A stretch of 64,000 bases of DNA. Origin: Halomarina ordinaria. GTDB taxonomy: Archaea; Halobacteriota; Halobacteria; Halobacteriales; Haloarculaceae. The DNA is taken from NCBI RefSeq assembly GCF_030553305.1, contig NZ_JARRAH010000001.1:372001-436000 (forward strand), in the 5' to 3' direction. This document shows, piece by piece, positions 26,491-35,174 of the stretch. Every line of letters starts with the position of its first letter. Within the stretch, counting starts at the first letter, position 1. Below the pieces are notes generated by a model. The model was given only the letters and a program-made list of their open reading frames with translations. It did no database searches and was not told the origin of the DNA. Made by a program: the position numbers and the translations under genes.

Positions 26491-27238
26491 CCATGAGGCG
26501 GAAGTCGTGGTCGAAGCGGTCGCTGTCGAGCCAGTCGGGGCGGGTGGCCGCCCGTCGTTCGATGAACCGCTCTCTGAAGCCCGACACCGCCTCGCCGGTG
26601 TCGGGGTCGCGCGAGGGGACGACGCAGCGCTGACAGGGGTTCACCCCCAGCAGTTCGGCGTCCCCGATGCGGAACGCGACGGCCTCGCCGTGGTCGGCGT
26701 AGAGGCGGTCCTCCCAGAAGGCGGGCACGTCGCCGACCTCGAGGTTGGCCCGGAACCGACGGCGGACGTCGTCCGTGGGGAGGTCGAACCACGACCCCAC
26801 CTCCCGAAGCGTCGCCGTGCTGACGACGGTCGGACCGGAGAACTGCCGGTCGTCGGGGAAGCCGCCGGTCGGTTCGCGGCGGACGCTCACGGGTTCGCCG
26901 AAGTAGTCGCTCAACCACGAATCGAGCGCCGTCCGGTCGTCGAGGTCGAACGCGTGCGTCTCGTCTCGACCGTGTTCGCGGAGGGTGAGCGTCCCCGCCG
27001 AGCGGTCGACCGACGAGCGCAGGCGGTGGACGCGGGGCGTGCGCTTGCCGTTGACGTAGTCGCCACGTCCCCCGACCGAGGCCGACTCGGGGTCGTGCGG
27101 TGCGTCGGGGGGTGCCGCGACCATCGCGTACTCCCGGTCGCCCGCGAGCGCGCCGCGCCCGTCGAGTCGGGCCGTCGTCGAGGAACGGGGGTCGAGCGAC
27201 TTCACCGGGTACGTCGTGATGCGCCGGAGTTCCGCCAT
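26375..27238 (-). CDS. MOSC domain protein (molybdenum-cofactor sulfurase C-terminal-like), 287 aa
   Basis: An N-terminal beta-barrel domain (LRRITTYPVKSLDP, LAGDREYAMVAA) is followed by the MOSC domain. The conserved Cys is in LLGVNPCQRCVVPSRDPDTGE, next to FRIGDAELLG and FRLMVNTHVP. Relatives (YcbX, mARC) reduce N-hydroxylated compounds with a Mo cofactor and iron-sulfur partners. There is no ferredoxin domain fused here. Start MAELRRIT at 27238 is preferred over upstream starts. Confidence 0.88.
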   Translation of the reverse strand: MAELRRITTYPVKSLDPRSSTTARLDGRGALAGDREYAMVAAPPDAPHDPESASVGGRGDYVNGKRTPRVHRLRSSVDRSAGTLTLREHGRDETHAFDLDDRTALDSWLSDYFGEPVSVRREPTGGFPDDRQFSGPTVVSTATLREVGSWFDLPTDDVRRRFRANLEVGDVPAFWEDRLYADHGEAVAFRIGDAELLGVNPCQRCVVPSRDPDTGEAVSGFRERFIERRAATRPDWLDSDRFDHDFRLMVNTHVPASTRGATLRVGDEVAVLGTRSLDGAGSRHARG

Positions 27239-27367
27239 CGGTCGCTCTCGCCCGCGACGACGTAAGAAGGTTACCACGGGGGGTCCAGCCGTGGCTCCCT
27301 GCGCATCGTTCCGAGGAGTCTTGCGAGGGAAGGCCGCTCCGTGCGGGCTTCCGCATCGTTCGCACGA

Positions 27368-27452
27368 TGCGAGGGACAGGATTTGAACCCGTGAACCTCT
27401 ACAGGAGCGGATCTTGAGTCCGCCGCCGTTGGCCAGGCTTGGCTACCCTCGC
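27368..27452 (-). tRNA. tRNA-Leu (anticodon CAA)
   Basis: Reading the minus strand, a 7-bp acceptor (GCGAGGG / CCCTCGC, discriminator A), a D arm GTAGCCAAGCCTGGCC, the anticodon arm GCGGACTCAAGATCCGC (loop CTCAAGA, anticodon CAA), a long variable arm and a T arm GGGTTCAAATCC fold into a class II tRNA. CCA is not encoded. A perfect hairpin (27352-27371, CGCATCGT/ACGATGCG) overlaps the 3' end and may be the processing or termination signal. Confidence 0.93.
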
Positions 27453-27623
27453 ACGCGGTCGTGAGTCGTCCCGGCGCGCGCTAAAGCGTTGCGAAGCCGG
27501 CCCCGTCGCTCGTCGGCGGCGGACATGACGCCGGGAGGACCCCGGCGTACCATGCGAGCAGTAGTCATTCACCCAGCGACACCGAGCAGGAGTCGACCGG
27601 GCGACCGGAGCTACTCGACCGAG

Positions 27624-27650
27624 GTTAATAAAACTAATTATCAAATTAAC
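27624..27650. promoter_or_regulatory. Inverted repeat upstream of nikR, candidate operator
   Basis: GTTAAT-N15-ATTAAC in an A/T-rich island 130 bases before NikR. The spacing of the arms (21 bases centre to centre, two helical turns) is like that of a tetrameric CopG-type regulator such as NikR, though the E. coli NikR site has a different sequence. It could equally serve an unseen promoter of the opposite strand. Confidence 0.3.
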
Positions 27651-27780
27651 AATCCGTGCGAGGCCCGCGTCTCCGGCCCGTCCCGAGAACGCTCGACTCT
27701 CGACGGACGACACGGCGTGCGACCGACCTCCCGTCCGGCGGATACTAAGCTATAATAGTTGAAGGGGCCTCAGTTAATAC

Positions 27781-28212
27781 ATGACCGTAGTCAGCGTCTC
27801 GATGCCCGATTCGTTGCTCGAACGGCTGGACGAGTTCGCCGAGGAACACGGCTACACGGGCCGCAGCGAGGTCGTCCGCGAGGCGGCGCGGAACCTGCTC
27901 GGGGAGTTCGAGGACAAACGCCTCGAGGAGCGTCGGCTCATGGCGGTCGTGACGGTGCTGTTCAACTACGAGACGACGGCCGTCGAGGAGCGGATGATGC
28001 ACCTGCGCCACGAACACGAGACGCTGGTCGCCTCGAACGTCCACAACCACGTCGGCGACCACTACTGCATGGAACTGTTCATCCTGGAGGGGAGCCTGCA
28101 GGAGATATCGACGTTCGTCGGCAAGATTCGCGCGACGCAGGACACCCTCACCGTGGACTACTCCGTCATCCCCGTCGACGACTTCGAGCGGACGCTCGCC
28201 GCCGATTCCTGA
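27781..28212 (+). CDS. nikR: Nickel-responsive regulator NikR (CopG/RHH family), 143 aa
   Basis: An N-terminal ribbon-helix-helix ([38 protein letters not shown]) and a C-terminal ACT-like metal domain. The nickel ligands line up exactly with E. coli NikR (His76, His87, His89, Cys95) at His77, His88, His90 and Cys96, in [21 protein letters not shown]. It binds DNA as a tetramer when nickel is present. No nickel-transport genes are seen next to it. TATA-like TATAATAG lies at about 27752, giving a leaderless start. Confidence 0.9.
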   Translation: MTVVSVSMPDSLLERLDEFAEEHGYTGRSEVVREAARNLLGEFEDKRLEERRLMAVVTVLFNYETTAVEERMMHLRHEHETLVASNVHNHVGDHYCMELFILEGSLQEISTFVGKIRATQDTLTVDYSVIPVDDFERTLAADS

Positions 28213-28255
28213 GGCGAACCGCCGGGTCCATTACGCTCCGCGCCCTGCCTCCGCT

Positions 28256-28696
28256 ATGGCGACCGCCCCGTTTCTCACCCGCGACGGCGACGAACTGAAA
28301 CTCCTCGCCTCGGTCGGCACCACCCGCCGCCAGTTCGACCTCTCGGACCGCGCCGAGAACCTGCTGCGCGACCTCGACTACGACGCGCCGGCCGTCGTCC
28401 CGTGGGTAACGGCCCGTGCGCTGGTGCTCGCGGGCGGGGCCACGCTCCCGGAGGGCAACGACGCGCGCGACGTCGCGTGGAACCTGACCGGCGCCGACGG
28501 CGGCCGCCGGGCGTCGGAGGCGGAGTTGCGCGAACTGGCGACGTACCTCCGCGGACTGGCCGTCGAGGACCGCGTCCTGGAGACGCTGCGCGAACACGTC
28601 CGGGAGACGCGACTCGCTCGGTTCCTCGACCCCGACGACCTCGGCGGTCGCTCGCAGCGGATGAACGCGCTGAACAGCATCGCGAAGGACCTCTGA
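28256..28696 (+). CDS. Conserved-looking haloarchaeal protein of unknown function, 146 aa
   Basis: A soluble acidic protein, FLTRDGDELKLLASVGTTRRQFDLSDRAENLLRDLDYDAPAVVPWVTARALVLAGGATLPE and a helical C-terminal half RASEAELRELATYLRGLAVEDRVLETLREHVRETR. No catalytic or metal motif is visible. It is 43 bases after nikR in the same direction, so it may be co-transcribed with it. Function is unknown. Confidence 0.65.
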   Translation: MATAPFLTRDGDELKLLASVGTTRRQFDLSDRAENLLRDLDYDAPAVVPWVTARALVLAGGATLPEGNDARDVAWNLTGADGGRRASEAELRELATYLRGLAVEDRVLETLREHVRETRLARFLDPDDLGGRSQRMNALNSIAKDL

Positions 28697-28854
28697 GTAA
28701 ACGGACGGTGGGTGTACGGTGGCCGGAGCGGCGCCGACGGCGTCACCGGCTGGCGTGCATCCCCACGCTGTTGCCCCACGGCCACCTCCCCACCCAGGTT
28801 CACCCGCTCACGGAACGTTCCTGAGTCCGTGGGTTGTCCACTCAACCCTTTATA

Positions 28855-29499
28855 TCAGTCCCGGTTGACGACCGTGTGCTCGATGAGGTTCGACTGACCG
28901 CGCCGCAGGCGCGCCGAGAGCGCCTGCGTGGAGATGCCGAGTCGGTCGGCGACCGTCGCGAGCGACGTCTCCCGGGGCACCTCGTAGTACCCCGCCTCGT
29001 GGGCGGCGACGAGTGCCTCGCGCTGGCTCTCGGTCAGTCCGTAGCGACCCGCCTCGACCGATTCGAGGCCGAAGACGCCCCGGAGGTGGAAAGGGACGTC
29101 CCGTTCCTCGCACGCCTCGCGGAGTCCCCACAGCGCCTCGCGCGAGGGGAGGCGCGCACGGACACGCGTCCCGTCCTCGGTGGCCGTCGCGTCGAGGAGC
29201 GTGACGTCGAGCGTCGCCATCGACGGGTAGAGAACCCCGCTCTCGCCCGACTCGGAGAGCGTCGCCCGGTAGAGCCGCCGGCCGTCGACCGTCGCGAGCA
29301 GCGAGAACGAAGCGACCGTCTCGTCTCCCCCCATCGCCGCCTCGAACGCCTCTGCGTCGTCGGTGTCGACCCAGAACACGAAGTGCAACGACCCGTCGAC
29401 TCGCCGGAAGTCCTCGGTCGTGACGACGGTCCCGGGGACCGCCCGTATCGACCGGCGGAGCGTCGGCGAGACGATATCGAACTCCGCGATGAGGTTCAC
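28855..29499 (-). CDS. HTH_10 (bacterio-opsin activator-type) regulator, 214 aa, GTG start
   Basis: An N-terminal alpha/beta region ([33 protein letters not shown], then [10 protein letters not shown]) and the typical C-terminal HTH_10: [49 protein letters not shown]. This domain marks the Bat/HTH_10 family of haloarchaeal activators. GTG start at 29499 with a TATA-like TTTGTATAG (29521-29530) about 25 bases upstream, leaderless. It is divergent from the DUF309 gene, but the target is unknown. Confidence 0.85.
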   Translation of the reverse strand: MNLIAEFDIVSPTLRRSIRAVPGTVVTTEDFRRVDGSLHFVFWVDTDDAEAFEAAMGGDETVASFSLLATVDGRRLYRATLSESGESGVLYPSMATLDVTLLDATATEDGTRVRARLPSREALWGLREACEERDVPFHLRGVFGLESVEAGRYGLTESQREALVAAHEAGYYEVPRETSLATVADRLGISTQALSARLRRGQSNLIEHTVVNRD

Positions 29500-29657
29500 G
29501 TCCGAACTCCGTGCAGGGAGCTATACAAACCTTTACAGTCGAAGCTATTTTTGTAGACGCGCGCGAACGTCCGCGGTCGAATCGGCCGCCGAGTGTGGTC
29601 CCGTCGTCACCGGGGGCCACCGACAGTGCTACACCGCGACGGCGTGTGGGTACCCCC

Positions 29658-30140
29658 ATGGACGACCACACCCGCGACCCGTCGGTCGCACCGCCGGAGG
29701 GCGACCCGACGGGGTGGCGCGCCGACGGGCGGTGGGAGCACGCCACCCTCCGCCGGGCGACGGTCCACGGCGTCCGTCTCTACAACTCGGGGGAGTACCA
29801 CGCCTCGCACGACTGCTTCGAGGACGAGTGGTACAACTACGGCCGCGGCTCGACCGAGTCGAAGTTCCTCCACGGGATGGTCCAGGTGGCCGCGGGTGCG
29901 TACAAGCACGTTGACTTCCGCGACGACGACGGGATGCGCTCGCTGTTCCGCACGGCGCTGCAGTACTTCCACGGCGTCCCCCGCGACTTCTACGGCGTCG
30001 ACGTGCTCGACGTCCGGTCGACGCTGACGAACGCCCTCTCGGACCCGACGGCCGTCGAGGGGTGGCGAATCGAACTCGACGGCGAGCGGCCGGTCGCGCG
30101 CGACGCCGATTTCGCGTACGTCGAGACGTTGGAGCACTGA
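29658..30140 (+). CDS. DUF309 domain protein, 160 aa
   Basis: A helical protein with the DUF309 block [25 protein letters not shown], then [20 protein letters not shown] and [17 protein letters not shown]. The conserved His and Glu residues ([10 protein letters not shown]) suggest a metal-bound active centre, but none has been established. The first 25 residues are a disordered charged leader. Start ATG at 29658 preceded by CCCCC. Confidence 0.85.
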   Translation: MDDHTRDPSVAPPEGDPTGWRADGRWEHATLRRATVHGVRLYNSGEYHASHDCFEDEWYNYGRGSTESKFLHGMVQVAAGAYKHVDFRDDDGMRSLFRTALQYFHGVPRDFYGVDVLDVRSTLTNALSDPTAVEGWRIELDGERPVARDADFAYVETLEH

Positions 30141-30194
30141 CGCGACCGTCCCGGACCGCGTCACTCAAATGGCCACCCTCCGTACTGTCGGGAA

Positions 30195-30977
30195 ATGCGA
30201 GTCGAACAGCTGGGCGAGGGCGAGCCGGAGCTCGCCGTCGTCGGTGCGATCCACGGCGACGAGCCGTGTGGGTCGCACGCCGTCACGAAGATACTGGACG
30301 AACAGCCCGCCGTCGAACGGCCGGTGAAGTTCGTCGTCGCGAACGAACGGGCGCTCGAACGCGGCGTCCGCTACACGGACGCCGACCTGAACCGCGTGTT
30401 CCCGGGCGACCCCGACTCCGAGGACTACGAGCGCAGACTGGCACACGACCTCATGCAGGAGCTTCGGGGCTGTACGACCCTCTCGATTCACTCCACGCAG
30501 TCGTACGACCGCCCGTTCGCCATCGTGAACGACGCCGACCCCCTCATCGAGTCGGTCTGTCCCTACCTCTCCATCGACGCCGTCGTCGAGGCGGGCGGGT
30601 TCACCGAGGGGCGCCTCATCGAGTACGCCGACGTCGTCGAGGTGGAGGCCGGCGAGCAGGGTTCCGACAGCGCGAAGGAGTACGCCGAGGTCCTCGTCCG
30701 CGAGTTCCTCGGGGCGACGGGCGCGCTCCCCGGTAGGGAACGCCACACCGACGAACTGCCCGTCTACCGCCTCGAACGCCTCATCCCGAAACGCCCGGCG
30801 AAGTCCTACGACGTCCGGGTGGCGAACTTCGAGCGCGTCGCCCCCGGTGCCACCTTCGCGACGGCCGGCGACGACGAACTCGTCGCACAGGAACCGTTCT
30901 ACCCCGTCCTGATGTCCTCCTACGGCTACGAGAACGAGTTCGGCTACGCCGCCGAACTCACCCGGACGCTCGGGTAG
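30195..30977 (+). CDS. Succinylglutamate desuccinylase/aspartoacylase family hydrolase, 260 aa
   Basis: A zinc carboxypeptidase-like deacylase. AVVGAIHGDEPCG has the metal ligands His20 and Glu23. The conserved Arg/Asn pair is in YTDADLNRVFPGDPD, and LSIHSTQSY has the third His. The C-terminal barrel (RVANFERVAPGATFATAGDDELVAQEPFYPV) is shorter than in aspartoacylase. It hydrolyses an N-acyl amino acid or similar amide, substrate unknown. The last 20 bases overlap the convergent gene at 30958. Confidence 0.85.
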   Translation: MRVEQLGEGEPELAVVGAIHGDEPCGSHAVTKILDEQPAVERPVKFVVANERALERGVRYTDADLNRVFPGDPDSEDYERRLAHDLMQELRGCTTLSIHSTQSYDRPFAIVNDADPLIESVCPYLSIDAVVEAGGFTEGRLIEYADVVEVEAGEQGSDSAKEYAEVLVREFLGATGALPGRERHTDELPVYRLERLIPKRPAKSYDVRVANFERVAPGATFATAGDDELVAQEPFYPVLMSSYGYENEFGYAAELTRTLG

Positions 30978-31791
30978 TCGGCTCGTAGACCGCGAGGAAC
31001 CGCTCCAGCCGCGTAGCGACCGCGTCGCACGTCTCTTCGTCCGGGACCGGGAGGGACTGGGGTGGTTCCCCGAGCCGTCCGACCGTCGCCGAGAGGACCC
31101 GTCCGAGGGGACCGTCCGGCCACGCCGGGGGCCGCCACGTCAGTCGGAGCAGGTCGGGCCCCCGGTCGACGTACCGCAGGTTCGCGAGTCCCCAGCAGGT
31201 GCCGCGGCGTCCGTCGAGCGTCTCTCGACAGAGCGACCCGCCCTCGACGGCGAACCGCCGGTCCGCCGACTCCCAGCACACTCCCTCGGCCCAGGGAACC
31301 AGACAGGCGTACCGGTCCGCGAGCGCCCCGTTTCCGCGTTCGAGGAGCGACGCGTCGACGGCCGCCCGCGAGTGGTGCGGGACCGCCCGGAGGACGGCCG
31401 CCTCGTCGCGGACGAGCACCAGCGTCTGGACGAAGTGACGCCCGACGTGACCGTCGGTGAGGTCGACGAGCGCCCGGAGCGCCTCGGCCGCGTCGGGGAG
31501 GGGGGCCCGGTACCACGCCCGGTCGTCGGCGGTCGTCGGTGGGTCCGCGCTCGGAGAGAAATCGTCTCGGACAGCCTCCCACGTTCGTTCGGCCCGCTCC
31601 GCGTCGTCGACGTCGAGCGTCAGTTCGGACTCGTCCAGCAGGAGGGAGACGGCGTCGACGCGTGCGAGGCTCGCGCCGACGAGTGCACCGAGTGCAGGGA
31701 CGTACTCGCGGGCGACGAGTTCGTGGGGAAGAGGGTGCTCGGGGTTGACCGGGAGGGACACGGTGGCGGTTCTCGACTCGTCGGGATGCAC
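30958..31791 (-). CDS. Hypothetical haloarchaeal protein, 277 aa
   Basis: An acidic soluble protein without a recognised family. It alternates helical and strand parts: LVAREYVPALGALVGASLARVDAVSLLLDESELTLDVDDAERAERTW, an aromatic Trp-rich centre (LVPWAEGVCWESADRRF, TCWGLANLRYVDRG, TWRPPAWPDG) and an end helix ATRLERFLAVYEP. Codon use is typical of the chromosome. Overlap of 20 bases with the convergent hydrolase gene. Function is unknown. Confidence 0.65.
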   Translation of the reverse strand: MHPDESRTATVSLPVNPEHPLPHELVAREYVPALGALVGASLARVDAVSLLLDESELTLDVDDAERAERTWEAVRDDFSPSADPPTTADDRAWYRAPLPDAAEALRALVDLTDGHVGRHFVQTLVLVRDEAAVLRAVPHHSRAAVDASLLERGNGALADRYACLVPWAEGVCWESADRRFAVEGGSLCRETLDGRRGTCWGLANLRYVDRGPDLLRLTWRPPAWPDGPLGRVLSATVGRLGEPPQSLPVPDEETCDAVATRLERFLAVYEPTTRASG

Positions 31792-31827
31792 GTTTCGCTA
31801 CCGTGTGACACCCTGCCGTGAGATAGC

Positions 31828-32280
31828 CTACCGGTCGACGTCCCGGGGCGCGAACTCCACCAGCGTCAGGTCGCGGTCGAGCGCGCAGTAGTCGTGGGGC
31901 GGGTCGCCGAGCACCTCCTGTATCTTGTACGACTCCTCGAAGTCGGCGCCGAGCGGTTCGCAGAACTCGTGGCTGGGGCACTCCGTGTAGGGACAGGGGC
32001 CTTCGAGGGTCGCCGAGGACCCGGCGTAGGCGCCGGTGGACTTCACGTTCGCGCGCACGGGGGCGGGTTCCACCTCGACGGCGGTGACGCCGGTGTCGTG
32101 GACGGCGCACTCGAGGATGCCCGAGTCGCGCGTCCCCGTGACGCGGTACCGGACCCCCTCGGTGAGGTTGAGGCACTGTCCCCGGTAGGGACAGCCCTCG
32201 CAGCGGGGGGACTCGCCGTTGAAGACGAACTCGGTCCCCGGTTCGGCGAGGCGGGGACCGATGAGGGTGACGGTGGCCAT
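31828..32280 (-). CDS. UPF0179 family protein, 150 aa
   Basis: An archaeal family with conserved cysteines: ESPRCEGCPYRGQCLNL and GPCPYTECPSHEFCEPL with a final DYCALDR. The spacing suggests metal or iron-sulfur binding. TVTLIGPRLAEPGTEFVFNG at the start and DLTLVEFAPRDVD at the end match full-length members. Role is unknown. It is 25 bases downstream of the DUF5820-like gene, probably one transcript. Confidence 0.9.
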   Translation of the reverse strand: MATVTLIGPRLAEPGTEFVFNGESPRCEGCPYRGQCLNLTEGVRYRVTGTRDSGILECAVHDTGVTAVEVEPAPVRANVKSTGAYAGSSATLEGPCPYTECPSHEFCEPLGADFEESYKIQEVLGDPPHDYCALDRDLTLVEFAPRDVDR

Positions 32281-32305
32281 GTGGGAGTGACGGACGCGCG
32301 GCCGG

Positions 32306-32698
32306 TTAAGCGTCCCGCCCGCCGCCCGTGAGGTCGTCGAGGCGCTCGAAGTACGCCTCGCGGGGGACCTGGTACAGTCCCCGATAGTCTATCTCGCCGG
32401 CGGCGAAGCGCTCGGCGAGGTCGAAGGCGGCCTCGAACGCCGCCTCGCGCGCGTCGTGGAACTCGGGGTCGCGCTTGACCTCCGGTTCGAGAAAGAGCGT
32501 CACGTGCCAGGGGTCCTCCGGGCGGGGCGTCGGCCTGACGCCGGGACGGCGGGTGCGCGACCCGCGGGTGACGTAGATGGTCGGGAGACAGGGTGGGGGG
32601 AAGTCGCCCCCGTTGAAGACGTCCGGCCGGTACGCGAGTACCAGCCGGTCGTCGGCGTCGCTCCAGACCTGCCAGCCGTCGGCGAGGTCGTCGGTCAT
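32306..32698 (-). CDS. DUF5820-like haloarchaeal protein, 130 aa
   Basis: A small protein, GWQVWSDADDRLVLAYRPDVFNGGDFPPPCLPTIYVTRG, a basic Pro/Arg loop, WHVTLFLEPEVKRDPEFHDAREAAFEAAFDLAERFAAGEID and YRGLYQVPREAYFERLDDL. The family name is given from resemblance only and function is unknown. A TATA-like TTTATAAG (32751-32758) upstream fits a transcript reading this and UPF0179. Confidence 0.7.
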   Translation of the reverse strand: MTDDLADGWQVWSDADDRLVLAYRPDVFNGGDFPPPCLPTIYVTRGSRTRRPGVRPTPRPEDPWHVTLFLEPEVKRDPEFHDAREAAFEAAFDLAERFAAGEIDYRGLYQVPREAYFERLDDLTGGGRDA

Positions 32699-33101
32699 AC
32701 TCGAGGTACCTCGGCGACGGCTATCAGTCGTCCGGTCGCCGCGTCTCGCGCTTATAAACGGGTCCGGGTCCCCGGGTGCTCACTTCCCGGAGAAGGAACG
32801 CGGGCGTACGGTTCCGTGCCTCGTTTCGGGCGAGAACCTATCGGGTTTCCGAACGCCGTGGTAAGACTTATCTATGTGAGCGGATAACAAACGCAGCAGT
32901 ATCGGTGGTCAACTGCCCGTCCATCCGTCCTCGTGCGCACCCGACCGGCGACTGAGTCGTAGGTGGCGCACACAGACACGTGATAACACGCAACACGCCC
33001 GTGTGGGGCGGCCGGGGCGGGCCTGACCGTCGGACTTGCGGGCAGCGTGGCTGTCCGTCCCGGGGCGAACCGGGAACGAGACACACCGTCTCCGTGATAC
33101 C
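32699..33101. promoter_or_regulatory. Divergent promoter and long leader region of the prkA operon
   Basis: No gene is seen. CTTATAAA at 32750-32757 can serve the leftward genes. For the rightward operon, GACTTATCTATG at about 32865-32876 would give a leader of roughly 200 bases, and GTGATAACACG (32979-32989) is a second possible box. The A/T-rich patch around 32865-32900 and a later GC-rich stretch are unusual, so control at leader level is possible but unproven. Confidence 0.4.
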
Positions 33102-35174
33102 ATGACAGGCGACATGGAAACCCTCGAAGAGCTCAGTCGGGAGTACCGGGATTCGATACCAGCGGACCTACGAGAGGCCCGGAGCTTCGATTGGTACCTC
33201 CGCGAGGTGTACGACGAGCCGCGAATCGCGCGCAACGCACACCAGCGCGTCGCGGACATGTTCGATTACTACGGCACCGAGTACGACGAACGGCTCGGGG
33301 TCGTCGAGTACCGACTCGCCAGCGAGGACCCGCTCCACGACGGCGAGAACACCTTCTACGGCCGCAACATTCACGAGTCCATCCACGAGTTCGTGAACAA
33401 GGTCAAGAGCGGGGCTCGCGGCCTCGGCCCGGAGAAGCGCATCAAACTCCTGCTCGGTCCCGTCGGGTCCGGGAAGTCCGACTTCGACCGGCAAGTGCGC
33501 CGGTACTTCGAGGACTACACCGCGCGCGACGACGGCCGGATGTACACGTTCCGGTGGACGAACCTCTGCGACGTGATTCGCGACCAGGACCCCGCCGACG
33601 ACGTGGTCCGCTCGCCGATGGACCAGGACCCCATCGTCCTGCTCCCACAGGCCCAGCGCGAGCGCGTCATCGACGACCTGAACGAGCGCCTCGACGCGCC
33701 CTACACCATCCGCAACGAGCAGAGCCTCGACCCGGCCAGCGAGTTCTACATGGACCGGCTGCTCGACCACTACGACGACGACCTCCAGGCCGTCCTGGAG
33801 ACCCACGTCGAGGTCATCCGGCTGGTCGCCGACGAGAACAAACGACAGTGCGTCGAGACGTTCGAGCCGAAGGACAAGAAGAACCAGGACGAGACCGAGC
33901 TGACGGGCGACGTCAACTACTCGAAGCTCGCCATCTACGGCGAGTCCGACCCCCGGGCGTTCGACTACTCCGGGGCGTTCTGTAACGCCAACCGGGGCAT
34001 CTTCTCCGGCGAGGAGCTGTTGAAGCTCCAGCGGGAGTTCCTCTACGACTTCCTGCACGCGACGCAGGAACAGACCATCAAGCCGAAGAGCAACCCCCGT
34101 ATCGACATCGACCAGGTCATCGTCGGACGCACCAACATGCCCGAGTACAAGGACAAGAAGGGCGACGAGAAGATGGAGGCGTTCAACGACCGCACCAAGC
34201 GCATCGACTTCCCCTACGTGCTCCAGTACGAGGAGGAGTCGAGCATCTACCGGAAGATGCTGCGCAACGCGGACGTCCCCGACATCCACGTCGAACCCCA
34301 CACCCTGGAGATGGCGGGGTTGTTCGGCGTCCTCACCCGCATCGAGGAACCCTCGGGCGGCACCGTCGACATCGTCCAGAAGGCGAAGGCCTACAACGGC
34401 GAGATCGACGACGGCGAAGACATCGACGTGAAGAAGCTCCGCGAGGAGGCCGAGGACCTCGCCGACATCGGCGAGGGCATGGAGGGTGTCAGTCCCCGGT
34501 TCATCGGCGACGAGATAGCCGAGGCCATCATGGACTCGATGCACCGCGGGCGGGACTTCCTCTCGCCGCTGACGACGTTCAACCACCTGGAGACCAACCT
34601 CGAGAACCACGGCTCCATCCCCGAGGACCGCTTCGAGCGCTACTACCGCTACCTGGAGATGGTCCGCGAGGAGTACCGCGCGCGCGCCATCGAGGACGTC
34701 CGCCACGCGCTGGCGTACGACGTCGACGAGATACAGCGCCAGGGCGAGAAGTACATGGACCACGTCATGGCCTACATCGACGACGACACCGTCGCCGACG
34801 AGATAACCGGCCGCGAACAGGAACCCGACGAGACGTTCCTGCGGAGCGTCGAGGAGAAGCTCAACGTCCCCGAGGACCGGAAGAACGACTTCCGCCAGGA
34901 GGTCTCGAACTGGGTCTCGCGGCGCGCACGCGAGGGAACGAGCTTCAACCCCCAGGACAACGACCGCCTGCGCCGCGCGCTCGAGCGCAAGCTCTGGGAG
35001 GACAAGAAGCACAACATCAACTTCTCGGCGCTCGTCTCCAGCGGCGAACTGGAGGACGACGAGCGCAACGCGTGGATAGAGGCGTTGACCGACCAGGGCT
35101 ACTCGCGCGAGGGCGCGAAGGAGGTGCTCGAGTTCGCCGGCGCCGAGGTGGCCCGGACCGAGATGGAGGAATGA
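33102..35174 (+). CDS. prkA: PrkA family serine protein kinase, first paralogue, 690 aa
   Basis: PrkA proteins combine an AAA+ ATPase with a C-terminal kinase-like domain; bacterial PrkA phosphorylates serine and is linked to starvation responses and sporulation. Visible: LREVYDEPRIARNAHQRVADMFDYYG, DPLHDGENTFYGRNIHESIHEFVN, Walker A LLLGPVGSGKSDF (about residues 117-129), FCNANRGIFSGEELLKLQREFLYDF (PrkA-specific block after Walker B), DQVIVGRTNMPEY and FPYVLQYEEESSIYRKML. Start ATG 33102; ATG 33114 (METLEELS) is an alternative. The stop overlaps the second PrkA gene (ATGA). Confidence 0.92.
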   Translation: MTGDMETLEELSREYRDSIPADLREARSFDWYLREVYDEPRIARNAHQRVADMFDYYGTEYDERLGVVEYRLASEDPLHDGENTFYGRNIHESIHEFVNKVKSGARGLGPEKRIKLLLGPVGSGKSDFDRQVRRYFEDYTARDDGRMYTFRWTNLCDVIRDQDPADDVVRSPMDQDPIVLLPQAQRERVIDDLNERLDAPYTIRNEQSLDPASEFYMDRLLDHYDDDLQAVLETHVEVIRLVADENKRQCVETFEPKDKKNQDETELTGDVNYSKLAIYGESDPRAFDYSGAFCNANRGIFSGEELLKLQREFLYDFLHATQEQTIKPKSNPRIDIDQVIVGRTNMPEYKDKKGDEKMEAFNDRTKRIDFPYVLQYEEESSIYRKMLRNADVPDIHVEPHTLEMAGLFGVLTRIEEPSGGTVDIVQKAKAYNGEIDDGEDIDVKKLREEAEDLADIGEGMEGVSPRFIGDEIAEAIMDSMHRGRDFLSPLTTFNHLETNLENHGSIPEDRFERYYRYLEMVREEYRARAIEDVRHALAYDVDEIQRQGEKYMDHVMAYIDDDTVADEITGREQEPDETFLRSVEEKLNVPEDRKNDFRQEVSNWVSRRAREGTSFNPQDNDRLRRALERKLWEDKKHNINFSALVSSGELEDDERNAWIEALTDQGYSREGAKEVLEFAGAEVARTEMEE

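Noticed and set aside
27318-27380. Short repeat TGCGAGGGA near the tRNA-Leu 3' end as an att site
   Set aside because: Only nine bases match and no integrase or compositional change lies beside it.
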